Below, in pieces: positions 52,640 through 63,650 of a stretch of DNA of 64,000 nucleotides. This stretch comes from Balanoglossus misakiensis. Lineage: Eukaryota > Hemichordata. A model generated the notes under the pieces. That model had not been told where the DNA came from and did no database searches. It saw nothing but the letters and a program-made list of their open reading frames with translations. How positions within the stretch are numbered: position 1 is the stretch's first letter; each line of letters opens with the position of its first letter. The translations under genes and the position numbers were made by a program. The stretch lies in NCBI GenBank assembly GCA_040954595.2, contig CM082592.2, positions 6,882,001 to 6,946,000 of the forward strand. The letters run 5' to 3'.

Positions 52640-52760
52640 TCTTACATGTGGGAGTATGTATGCATGCATGCACGTGTGTGTATGTCCATATCATGCATGC
52701 ATATATACATGATGTATGTATGTATGTACATGTATATGTGTGTATGCATGTGTACAGTAT
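52640..52760. repeat. Alternating purine-pyrimidine tract (GTAT / GCAT / GTGT)
   Basis: A run of about 120 bp of TGTATG, CATGCATG, TATATACATG and GTGTGTATG words. Alternating sequence of this kind can adopt Z-DNA or cruciform forms; that is an inference from composition only. Confidence 0.7.
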
Positions 52761-54063
52761 GGTGAGATTAGAGCTTTCAATTGCCAACTAATAATTCATC
52801 AAATTACAGTAATAAAGCATAACATACCGAACTTCCCACAAACAAAATAATGTCAACAAACAGAAACCTTGCAGTAATTACAACACCCTGATATGTAGTA
52901 GATCATTATTATGCTCCCTGACAGGGCAATTCGAATGTAAGGTCATCTAAACATTTATCAGTAAACTGGTCTTTTCCACTCAGGGCCTGACATCCACAGA
53001 AACAGTATTTGCACAATATAAACAGAGGCAAGTTGTGGCCAAACTCTACAGACTGTAAGTGTAACAGTAATGACCAGCACATTGATTTACGTCATGTATT
53101 TGTAACAGCACAGGACAAAACAAAACATGTATGTATTACAACCAGCGCATACAATATGTTTCAGGACATGTGCATTTCTATGGCTTCCGTTTCAGGCTTT
53201 GTCAGAAAACGCGACACACGAAACACAATTTCATCACACAAGACAGCAATTGCAGCATACTCGACGGGTTGACGTATGGTTTTATTGAAATGTTTGAAGA
53301 CTAGAAGCAACACACACGAAAAACCTTGACAAGCCCTTAGGTAATGTAGGATTATTACTGAAAACTAAAACAATACATTTTGACCATTACTACCGGTATT
53401 ATGAGATTACAGAAAAAAAAATCTATTCTACAATCATTCATAATGATATTGCTGATTTCTAGGACTTCATATGTACAGTTTAATACAAATATCTCTACAA
53501 AGCCCAAACTGAGTGTAACCCTTGTATCAATATGTGTTCAGAGATAAGATAGGAAAAACAGGAGCAGCCCCCAAATGACTTCAAAGCTGTTTATCTCCTG
53601 ATGTGCAAAAACTCACAGCCCATCAAAAGATTTATTTGCTATCTCTCGCTGTTGAGCCCCTGCGTCATATTACAGAATGACAAGGAACTGAAAATGACAC
53701 AACATCCTGAAAGCCGAAACGGACGACAACCACAGATTTTAATCGCAGAATGTTTTTCAAATAAATTAAGTCTGTTTTTGTTTTAAACTCAAGTGTAACA
53801 ACCGAGGACGTGTATAATCAGCGTTCTGGAAAAACACTCAGACTGGATAAAAAAAAGTCTGATGTTTGGTATCTCGGAGAGCGCTTCAATTGAGTTGCGA
53901 CTCCCTGTCGTCTCTCGTCCGGCCACCATGCTTGTATAAAGGTCATTTGCATTTGGCCGTCCTCAGGATCAACTTTGGGTTTATCGGCACGGGTCTGCAA
54001 AGGGGTCAGGGGTCGTCGCACGTTTTTTTCTGGTCTTCAAATTCAGATAAAACACAACGAGAT

Positions 54064-54090
54064 AGCCAGCCAGCCAGCCAGCTAACCAGC
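54064..54090. repeat. GCCA tetranucleotide repeat
   Basis: Four to five CCAG units with a diverged end. A simple microsatellite. Confidence 0.8.
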
Positions 54091-54959
54091 CGAATTCTGA
54101 AAACACTATCTAGTGTTTCCTTTGTTGTTTGTTTTCTTGCAGAAATCACTGCAGCCCTTGTGTCAATATGCGTAAAGGCTTACGCTACACCACAGTGAGA
54201 CTGAATAAACTCCTCATTAGTGTACAGTTAAGGGTCTCTCCCCAATCCTTCAAAACTACTGCGCCTTTGATATTGACAGAAAAACAACCAAAGCCTGTCT
54301 TCGGTGTGAGACAGACATGACTGTTAGTAGACACTCGGATCTTGTTTGGTTTGTCTGAATAAACACGAAAGTTGAAGAAGAAAAATCGGGTACAAATGTA
54401 TACTGAAGGCAAATAACCAGACCAAGTTTTGCACTGGAATTTAGATTTTCTCTGTAACAAAAACAAAATGGACTGATGCAATTTCATCTCCAACATTTCG
54501 ATTCTATTTTCAACGTTGTCACACAAGATGATTCAGTTGTATCACACAGAATAACACGCTTTCAATGATTAATACAAACATGAGCAACTGATCTGTTCAT
54601 CTTCAGCACTTGAAATGGGCAAATTTGTATCTTATCACACTATTTGGTCAACACAGGTGAACTAGATAGTACTTTACAGTTGTATCTCAAAAGCACACAA
54701 GGTTAGATTTCAGTCACATACAGAGGCAGGTTGTAGTTGTCTACCCATGTTCTAAAAAAAGAAACGGTCTAAAATCTCATTCCTGAAATAATGAGGGCAC
54801 TGTATTTATGGAACACCTTGGACATGACCAACAAACCCAGACAAAAATTGACATCAAGCCACGCCAACCAATCCGATCAGTCTAGCCATCCAACCGTTAA
54901 ACGTTTTCATGTAAACACCATGGGTGTAACAACTCATAAAGGTCTGAAAAATGTAGCTG

Positions 54960-55043
54960 CTGGAATATTTGCATATCACCATGGTAACCGCCCATCAAAC
55001 GAGCAGAACTGGGCTGCAATTAAAGTATTTATGCCATGGTAAC
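54960..55043. promoter_or_regulatory. Candidate enhancer: octamer plus two X-box half-palindromes
   Basis: ATTTGCAT (54967-54974, POU octamer) is followed closely by CCATGGTAAC at 54979 and an identical CCATGGTAAC at 55034. GTTACC/GGTAAC-type palindromes are the core of RFX X-box sites. The 17-nt word CCATGGTAACCGCCCAT differs by one base from a word at 10647-10663, about 44 kb away in another intron of the same gene. Function is inferred; conservation cannot be checked here. Confidence 0.35.
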
Positions 55044-57721
55044 AGGGGACTGTTACATAAGTTGCACTGTCTAGCTGACGTGAGGATTAATTTCATGGCT
55101 GCAGTTTTTTCTTTTGTCGTATTTATTCCACGGCAGCTGTGTGCGAAATGTGCTGGCACGTTGACTAACTGACACCCTTGACCTTGAGGGGGCTAAAAAA
55201 TTCAATAAATTCAAAGGTTCCAGATAAAAGCTCCCCTCCCTGACAGCGAATGGTTCAAACCCCAGGAGAAGCCAGCTTCTGTACCCAGACCTTAGGAATT
55301 CAACAATCAAAGCAAAATATACACAGATAAAATTACATAAACAACATCAGATGATATCAACAACTTCTTATTTGTGAAACTCATATCATACTTTTCTTAA
55401 CATTTGCTGAATCTGTGCGATCTGTGAAAAGTACATATTTGCGTTTTGTTTCTAGGAGCTCCCCGCGGTAACTTCAGGGATGTCGGCCACTTGAGTGCGT
55501 GGCTAAAATTTCTTGCTTAATTACCCGGTTGCAGTGGGCTTGAATTGATTAAACACAAAAGAACGTGCTAAACAACTGTCCTTGTAAAAGGTACAGGGGG
55601 GGAAAAAAGACACAAACTATGCCTGCGCACCACTAACGGTAACAAGAGCATTCAATGGGCCAGGAAGTGCTTCAGATGCCACATAATGGCGAAACGGTAC
55701 GGCCGTGCGTTTTTTTGTTTTTTCTTCTCCCCTTCTCCTTCAAAAGAGTCCAGTTTCCCAGCTTCCCACTGCAATGTTTGCGAAACCTGACTCGGTGAAA
55801 AGAGAACTATATGCGAGCATGATTGAATCAGAATGTCGGCCCCGTAATCACCCAGCGCACAGACGTGCGTCTCCCTATAAAATCAATGAGTGTTTTTTTT
55901 TATCCGATATATTATTTCAGCGACTGGTGTTAATTCACGACTGACACCGCCTCGTAACGCAGCTACGCGGAGGAGAGGCTATGCACACACCTTTGAACTG
56001 TGTGCATGACTCAGAGTCAACTCCAGCCCAGTTTACTTTCAATTCTTAATCTCTTCAATGATGTTCCCATTACAAGAAGTATAGTGACATATTCGCCGAG
56101 TCAGTCTAGCTTACCCAGACAGACACCTGTGCCTGAAATGGACTATTAGAGTAAACTTGTATCTTACACTCCATTTCGAACAATATTTTTGGTGAAATTT
56201 GATTCAGTAGTGTTGCATGTTTTTTATCAAGATTTTGCAAACAGACAGCATTCAGAAACAATCCCAGGTAACTCTCGAAATATACCTTCCGCCCAACATT
56301 AGTGTACACGTCCAAACAATTCATTCACTCGTCCGTTGCACTGCCACAGCTAACCCTGAAAAAGCAATACTCGCCCACAAACAAAACCTCAGTCTGCTGA
56401 GCGGCACCTTCAAAGGGAAAAAAGTGGCCGGGGCGCGTACACGTATAGTATGTTTTATGGCCGTATTAAAGAGTGCATTCACAGGATCGCTGAAACATTT
56501 CAGTGGTGACCGCGCAAGGACGCAACTGGTCGGGCTACTTATGGGAATTAGGCTATACAGCCTTATAAAAAGCCACTGATCCCAACGTCCAGCCGAGAAC
56601 AATGTCCCCACGGTGGTGGTTAGCATAGCGGTCAATTGACATTTCTCAAAAGTTGTTTACTGTTTGGCATCTCGCTGGTTCCCCCAAGAGAGACACCACT
56701 GACTTGACAAGCCCGAACACCAGTTATTGCCTTCTTTTGAATACTCTACCATAACTGCAGATGCTCCCAACAACTTAGCATGAACGTGATAAACACTTCA
56801 CTCCTCTAGAAACACAAATTGTAGTGTCCGCTGGCGTTCATATCTGATACAGATACTGCCACTAAAACTGTAAAAGTCTACAAAAAGACTTGTCTTTTTT
56901 GTACATGTTTATCATTGAAAAAGATACTCTAGAACCAACTAGTAGCGACCAATGACCTTACATAATTTTGGAATGTAATTTTGAAAGAAAGAAAAAAAGA
57001 ATAGGCGATTTTGCACAGACCCATAATTATTCGCTTAGCGCAAAATTTATTATTGATAACTGCGCGTTGGGCCCGAGAGAATACATGTGAATTAGATGTC
57101 TTTGCCACTTATGCTTCACCAGGATTCCATGCAACAACAGAGAGGGGGGATAATAACAATCACTGTCACACTCCGCAAGGAGGGGGAGGGGCCAGACATT
57201 TTACAGGGAGGAAGGCGCCAGAAATGATGGGGGCTGAATTTGACGCATAGGAAGTGGGAAAGGAGATATATGAAGGTTATTTTGATGGATTTAGACTATA
57301 CTCGGTAACAAGAGTTCATAGCTTTAGCTAATATGAAATTTATAGGTGTACATCAGCAGGTCTTATTTTCAGTTTAGTCCAGTGAATATGGAAAATCGAT
57401 ATTTATTCAGAAAAAATAAATGTACCATCTTTGTGCATGCACTTTCTTCGCCGATTTAAAATAGCACAGTGAGGACGTGATGTTTAAAATAAATAACCCT
57501 GCAAGAACATATGCTGGTATCCAGGTATGTTTTCACGCTTGTAGCTTTAGAGTGGGCGATACAATGAGCGCAGTGTTGTTGCGTTAGAGAATGTCAACCC
57601 AGACACATCCTTGGCTCAGTCATTCAACAACATTGCTGGCTCTCTCTGGCTATACACACAAAACGCACGTACGCACACAATCGGGGCGACCACTAGCCAC
57701 TACTACGACTAGTACTACAGC

Positions 57722-57973
57722 ATGTCTGCATCGCCACGGAGACCGGCGCAATTAAATGAAATAATTGAGTTGTGTCAAACAGCACACAGCTGCAGCGGAG
57801 GCACACTCGAACAAAAAAAAAAGAACGCAGAGGCAATACTTGCGTTGCTGGGCACAGACGCGACACAGAAATTCGAAGCTCACGTTTCGATCGGCCGACT
57901 CCCCGGGTTAAAAGAACCTAACAGATTACCCCCCACAAAACTCATAAGAGATACAAACCCGTTGTTCTCGTAA
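57722..57973 (+). CDS. Hypothetical 83-residue ORF, possibly a first exon, opposite strand within intron 1
   Basis: The frame begins with ATG and reads MSASPRRPAQLNEIIELCQ; later segments include LEQKKKNAEAILALLG and FEAHVSIGRLPGLKEP. The spacing of leucine and isoleucine (NEIIELCQ...AEAILALLG) suggests two helices, unlike most chance frames nearby. The stop is formed inside CTCGTAAAC, so a donor at CTC/GTAAAC could alternatively splice onward. I do not recognise a family. No polyadenylation signal or promoter was firmly identified. A frame of this length can easily arise by chance in 64 kb, so it is only a candidate. Confidence 0.27.
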   Translation: MSASPRRPAQLNEIIELCQTAHSCSGGTLEQKKKNAEAILALLGTDATQKFEAHVSIGRLPGLKEPNRLPPTKLIRDTNPLFS

Positions 57974-58699
57974 ACGGCTGTACTATGCAACACACCCCGG
58001 CATTTCACAGCATTTCAAGCAGAATGCCATTGTCCACAAGTAGCCCTGTGTGTCGAGTCGAACAGCCGGCAACAAACCGGCGGACAAGTCTTTTTTTTTT
58101 TTCTTTCTTTCACGCTAGTCAAACCTTGTAAGTTTCCCACTTGAAGCAAATTGCTTGCTCCTGAAATCCCACTTCATCTCGCACATAAAAGATGTGAATC
58201 GTTTTATTAACACCGGGGATTTTCACCGCCAACCTTTTTTTTGTGGTGTCACGTTACTAACTCACTGCATTGCACTTTAGGCCGCTCACAGCCATGGCAT
58301 TTGGTCAGTGGCAGGGCTTTTCCTACACAACACACAATAATCCACCATCACTGACTAAAACCAGGCTCGCATGAAAAAAACACCTGACTTCAGAAAACTC
58401 AGGCGTCACGTAGGCATCTGCACATTATGAAATAAACGTGTGGGGTAACCGTTGCTAAACTACCTTCCCCTTAAACATCAAACACTACTGCAGACGGCCG
58501 CCGACTTGAACTTTGCTTATCTAATAATCTGAAACGGCTATATTTCATATTTATGTGCCCTATAGGAAGACACTCAACCCAAAATACCATCCACAATATC
58601 AAGTGACTGATCTTTTGGCTTTAAGATGTCATTCAACTCTGTGCTGTGTTTAGTATTTTAGTATTCAGCCAGTGTATACTTTTGAGCAAACCTGTTCTG

Positions 58700-59760
58700 T
58701 TATATAGCCATCACTTGTCTCTGTTTGCCCACTGCTGCCTCTAGACTTCACGCCAACCCTCTGTTCATCCTCACCCCCCCCCCCTCATCTCTCTGTCTCA
58801 AACCTCTCCCTACATCTTCACATCTTTCTAATCCATCCTCTTCTCTCTGCTCGTCTATCTCCATCCATCTCCTTATCCATCTCCCCACCTGCCAGCCTGC
58901 TTGTCTCAATCACTTGTTCTCTGCAATTTATTGCATGCTAACCATCTATCTGCCATGCAATGCATCATCTTTACGTCTGCCCCCATCGTCCCTGCATCTC
59001 GCTTCATCCATACTTCAGTCTCTCGTCAATTCCTCAATATGCCTACATGTATCGTCTTCAAATTATTCGTTTAGCTTTTTCGCAATCTGTCACAGCACTT
59101 CCAGGTTTCCACTGAGTGTCCAGCTTTGTATCACCCTCTGTCACAGCTACATGTACCATCATACCTTGTGTCTCTGCCTCTCTACATGTCTCCTACCCTG
59201 GGCTCATCTGTCACGATTATACCATGATCAATCCTTGTGTCACTGACTGTGTCTCTGTATCGTCTCACAATGTCTGTATTCATCTCTATCGCTGTTACCA
59301 CCAGTCTGTGCACCAGAGTCTCTCTATACAATGTCTGCTCTCCCAGTCGGTGTTCATCTGTCACTCTTACTACATGTACTACTACTAGTCTTACCATCAA
59401 TCCTTGTATCACTGGTTCTCTAGGCATTTCTCAGTCCTACCCCTTTGTTAATCAGTCAGTATTCATCAGTCACTGTTTCCATTAATCCTTGTATTACTGT
59501 CTCTCCACCGGTATGTGTCTCACAGCCTGTGACAGTATCTGAGCATGTCTTTATCATGTCTCACAGCTTGTCTGTGTTCATCTCATTCGCTGTTACCATC
59601 AATCCTTGTCTGTCTCTCTATACATGTTGTCTCGGTGTCTGTCTGTGTGCCTCCACACTGTTCCCTTCCCACGTCTTATAATCAACCTACCAGTCTATAC
59701 CTCTCTTCTCTTCCCATACGTCTCACCCTGTGTGTTTGTGTCCGCGTACTCGTTTCGGCA
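58700..59760. repeat. About 1 kb of pyrimidine-rich, degenerate tandem sequence
   Basis: The plus strand is rich in CTGTCTC-, CATCTGTCAC- and ATCAATCCTTGT-type words. The phrase ACCATCAATCCTTGT, or a close variant, recurs near 59227, 59393, 59478 and 59596. This suggests an old, decayed tandem array with irregular spacing. Long open frames here result from the skewed composition. Confidence 0.7.
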
Positions 59761-61968
59761 CAATTACAGTTTAATAGTAATACTCCCCAGAATAAGATGG
59801 AATCTCTGCATATGTACAACCTATGCAGAACATCATCCATTAGACACCATTCTTGTTCTAGGGAATATTAAAGTTTAATCTGCAATCTTATGCTTTTTTT
59901 TCTCCTCAACCACTTTCATGTGCAAGACTTAACCCATCTCCCATGCAATTTTATGCCCCCAATTCGACAAGAGGGCTGGGTTCATCGCCACTAATACTGT
60001 GTCTGTAATTGCAAATGTCATTTCCCCTAAAGGGCGAGACACTCTCAAAGGCAGATTTCCAGTTCACACAAAGAGCCAGTTTCTCAAAAGGCAATCTTCT
60101 AACTGTAAGCCTTTTCAAGGGTGAAGACCCGTTTGACAAGGAGTCTACCCGGTAAGCTGTGGGGACGTGTGCATATATATATGTATGTGAAGTGAGAATT
60201 CTCACAAGGTCAGATGCAGCGTGCAGGCGCATGTATGTATGACACACCACAGAGAATAACATGATAATTGATTTGGACCATAGACATTGGCACATGCACA
60301 GCGTTGTGCATTCTATAAATGCTGTCTGGCTGCTGCACTTGTACATATGGCCTCAAAATTGTCACCAGAAATTAATTGGGAATGTGCTATTTTTATCAAC
60401 ATAACACAATAGCCTTCCGCAACCCCACCCACCATCCATGGAGGCAGGTTGGTTTATAGTCTATATCACAAGTATGACTGTTGGCTCGAGTTTACCCATT
60501 ATGACCTGTGTTTAACAATTGAATGATTCTTTTTTCTCATTACAGATGAAACTACACTGGCTAAAAAATCTTCTGTTATACATCACATTTTAGAAGTAGC
60601 CATAGTCTGTGGTGTGATACCACATTATCATATCATGATGAAGCCTGAAGTCGTACACCTGATGCAGTGCAATAGCTGGTGCCAGTATTGTCATTCATTC
60701 ACTTGCCAGTCGTGGGGCTCACTTGTGGCAACAACTGTCATTTTAAATCAACAGTGGTCTCCAACTAGACTTTGTGTAAGTATTAGGGTGTACAAGACAT
60801 AATTCGGCTAAACCAACATCATATTTTGATACCCTAAGTATCTGCACCCACAGATAAAATAATACGCCTAAATTGCATTTTTTTAACCTCAGGAATAATT
60901 CCCTCCACACGACCAAAGACACCTGACACATACAACACAAAACCAAACAAAACATCCACGACAAGACAATTAATCACAGCACCCACTACACAAACAGGAA
61001 ATTAACTGCCTTTGTTTCTAGTCTGACCTTTAACCCTGGGGGAAATCTAGCGAGCGTTCCTCCTGTAACGTGAACGACCTTGGGACTAGTAAATAAATGT
61101 GAAATATTCCGACAGAAGCTTCACGATTAGCTTTCGTTGCCCCTAAATCTTGTCCCACTAAAAATATAAGGGAACTCGCGTGGGTTCAATCACAGAACGA
61201 ATTTTCGCTGTACTGATGTGACACAACAGCTGTACAGCACTTGAGCGAAGCCATGGAGATTGGATTCGACATTCTCCATTCAAAAACGTCGCATTTCACT
61301 GTCTATATATTTTTTTCATTCATTCGGGATTGAGATTCTAAAATAGTTTAACAAATGGGGAACCACCTCGTATATTTTCCTCCACAACTTTCACTGCTGG
61401 CTTTACATCTGTAAGTGTTCGGTGAACTGAAAGGCTGGGCTAATTAGCTGTGCAGTTCTTTTTAAAAATTTCTATGTAGTGCGGCAGCCATATTTGTTGT
61501 GTATTTGCGAAGTCTGTTGCAAATTTGAGAGCAGTGCCAAATACCTGACCTTTCAGTGACCGCCTGCAACCGAACAGACGATGGCAAGCAATCTCTGCTT
61601 TCTGCACTATCGATAATTTGAGCTGTTTGAATTGATGGGCTGAGTAATTAAACACAATCGACATGCCTTGTCGCCGATTGTTCCGAGACTCACTGTAACT
61701 TGTGAGGTGTGATATTTTTTAACGATCGAGAGTAGCCATCAGTTGAAAAAAAGATGAAAACCCTGAGTGAAGGGGATGTACCACACATTCTTGGGTCTCC
61801 ACTAAACCATTCGTAGTTTAAATTTGATACAATGCACGGCGTAATAAACGTGCAATTAATACAATTATGGTTTAACTTTCGGCTTACACAGTGAGATAGC
61901 ACTCGAGAGGGTATATGGTCGTACGGCTACGAGCCACAAAGACGACTTGTGTGCGGAAGCGTACGTAC

Positions 61969-62223
61969 CTCTAGCGCCCCAAGTGTACAATAGCTGGATA
62001 TTGCAAATCCATCGATGATATCTTCTTCGTGAGAGCTAGAGCTACGTCTCCGTTTGTGTCTGTGCCTGGATCTTTCCCTTTCTCTCAACGGTGGTGTCTC
62101 ATTTTCATCGTCGTCCCCACTCCCAATATCGTGATGATGATTGTGTTGTTGTTGCTGTTTCATTTCGGCAGCTCTCTCCCGTCTCTTGTGTCGCTGGGAT
62201 CGCTGCTTGGCGTCACCCTCCAT
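61969..62223 (-). CDS. AUTS2: AUTS2/FBRSL1-family protein, coding exon 1 (N-terminus, 85 codons)
   Basis: This exon encodes the start of an AUTS2-family nuclear regulator. Vertebrate AUTS2 acts with a non-canonical PRC1 complex and in neural development; that role is family knowledge, not visible here. The peptide opens MEGDAKQRSQRHKRRERA, comparable to the arginine-rich RSQRDRERR start of vertebrate AUTS2. It then has a Q/H run, an acidic patch (DDDENE), an RERERSRHRHKRRR stretch, SSSSHEEDIIDGFAISSY and a final ALE. The EEDIIDGFA-x-S block followed by ALE is diagnostic of the family. The exon ends at GCGCTAGAG before a strong donor (GTACGT) in phase 0, as I recall for the vertebrate exon 1. 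The start is the first in-frame ATG, in context CCGATGG. An in-frame TGA lies 29 codons upstream (62311-62313), and reading back to it meets no other ATG. The neighbouring intron is about 24 kb. Confidence 0.87.
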
Positions 62224-62480
62224 CGGAAACTCCTTCACGGTACTCCGTGCGCTGTAGACTCTCCGCTCCGCCAACTCTGGGTGAAAATTCGTCCAATAAA
62301 TCCGCCAATATCAGTCTGAAATACCGACGACAACTTCACGAATCGGCATGATCTTGAAAACCCTCTGACCCTGACAGCGGAGAGATACACGCACAAAAGA
62401 AGTAGGTCGGTGTGTACTTCCGCCGGTTGCAAAAACGTAGGCCCGTGCTTTTCCCAAAAGAAATGCCTTTGCGCAAAATC
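62224..62480 (-). promoter_or_regulatory. 5' leader and probable core promoter region of the AUTS2-like gene
   Basis: This is the sequence just upstream of the exon 1 ATG. It has an in-frame stop at 62311-62313, several CpG dinucleotides and an ETS-type ACTTCCG site (62416-62422) about 195 bp upstream of the ATG. I saw no convincing TATA box. A CpG-containing, TATA-less promoter with an ETS site is common for broadly expressed animal regulators, but the transcription start is not visible. Confidence 0.4.
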
Positions 62481-63110
62481 ATATCCCGGTGCCGATTAAC
62501 ATGGAAATGTTTCCAAATCTATGTGCGCTCTTCAGTTAACAGCACTTCATAAAACCATCATTATCAGCGAGAGGCCGAAGTTTGTTGAAAATAATTCCCG
62601 TGGGTTGTCTGCCCACAAAGAAGAGTTTAGGACTAGACCATAGGAGCAGTTTCACCTGTCAAACCATAAGACAACAGGACAACATTCACTTCATACTTTC
62701 CCTGGACAATGTATACTTGCAAACCAGGAGTTTGGTATACCGCATAATCGTGTGATATGCATATTTTACATTATTCCCGGTGAATCACTCCACCCAAATG
62801 AGCCATATTACTTTGAATAGCGATCCCAGTGGTCCATTAAAAATGAAACACCCCCGCTTCTGGAAGCAGCCTTAAGAACTGAAATTTGTCCCGAATAAAA
62901 TGTTTACTGACAGTGCGCATTGGTGAGAAACTGTCCTCGTTAACAATCAAGTTAAAGAGGTAACATTATCTATCTTACAATTATAACACACCCATATTGC
63001 GTATAATTCAAATGTATTTGACCACTGCACCCTATTTCTCTGTCCTTGAAAACGGTGGGAGACGGGCAAAGAATGGCGATGAAAAGGTTAATACGTGTTC
63101 ACTTCTTTTC

Positions 63111-63650
63111 ACCACCACCACCATAATCTTCATCACCAACAACATCATCATAACCACCACCATCATCACCACCACCACCACCACCACCACCACCACCATC
63201 ATCATCTTCATCACCAACATCATCATCATCATCATCATCACCACCATCACCATCTTCATCACCATCACCACCACCATCACCACCACCACCACCACCACCA
63301 CCACCACCACCATCATCATCACCATCATCATCATAACCACCATCATCATCTTCATCACCACCAACATCATCATCATCACCACCACCACCACCATCATCAT
63401 CATAACCACCATCATCATCTTCATCACCACCACCATCACCAACACCATCATCATCATAACCACCATCATCATCTTCATCACCACCACCATCATCACCACC
63501 ACCACCACCATCATCATCACCACCATCATCTTCATCACCACCACCACCATCATCATCACCACCATCATCTTCATCAGCACCACCACCATCATCTTCATCA
63601 CCACCACCACCACCATAATCTTCATCACCATCGCACCACCACTACCATCA
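63111..63650. repeat. CAC/CAT trinucleotide array of about 540 bp with higher-order blocks
   Basis: The plus strand is almost entirely CAC, CAT, AAC and TTC triplets, with the block CATCATCTTCATCACCACC recurring many times. This points to a higher-order repeat built from simple triplets. It keeps several frames open (poly-H and poly-T/I on plus, poly-M/V on minus), but these are artefacts of composition. It lies about 0.9-1.4 kb upstream of the AUTS2-like start codon. Confidence 0.92.

Larger units (their letters stand above)
37855..61968 (-). other. Intron 1 of the AUTS2-like gene, about 24 kb
   Basis: No further exon of the gene was recognised here. I searched the plus strand for the complement of an LKP tripeptide, to find the conserved DxALKP block, and saw no credible match. 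Contents worth noting are a pyrimidine-rich degenerate tandem region (58.7-59.8 kb), a plus-strand ORF at 57.7 kb, an X-box and octamer cluster (54.96-55.04 kb), a TA-flanked MITE (47.05 kb), a 28-bp tandem duplication (50.11 kb) and a perfect AT-rich palindrome (51.26 kb). Much of the remainder is unremarkable AT-rich sequence. Confidence 0.6.

Noticed and set aside
53818-54021. Minus-strand frame TPLQTRADKPKVDPEDGQ...
   Set aside because: It has some protein-like texture, but no splice sites and no family match. An overlapping plus-strand frame of greater length shows the area is simply stop-poor.
55180-55290. Possible minus-strand tRNA-like B-box GGTTTGAACC
   Set aside because: No A-box at suitable spacing upstream and no cloverleaf.
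58570-58640. Minus-strand LNDILKPKDQS segment containing LKP
   Set aside because: The phase does not fit exon 1, the surrounding residues do not match the family, and a stop follows closely without a good donor.
58725-59246. 173-codon serine/leucine/proline-rich frame
   Set aside because: It lies in pyrimidine-skewed degenerate repeat sequence, where stop codons are depleted on that strand.
62224-62274. Extension of exon 1 upstream to a frame starting AERRVYSARSTVKEF
   Set aside because: The codon at 62274 is TTG, not ATG. No in-frame ATG exists before the upstream stop at 62311. The ATG at 62223 has better context and matches the family N-terminus.
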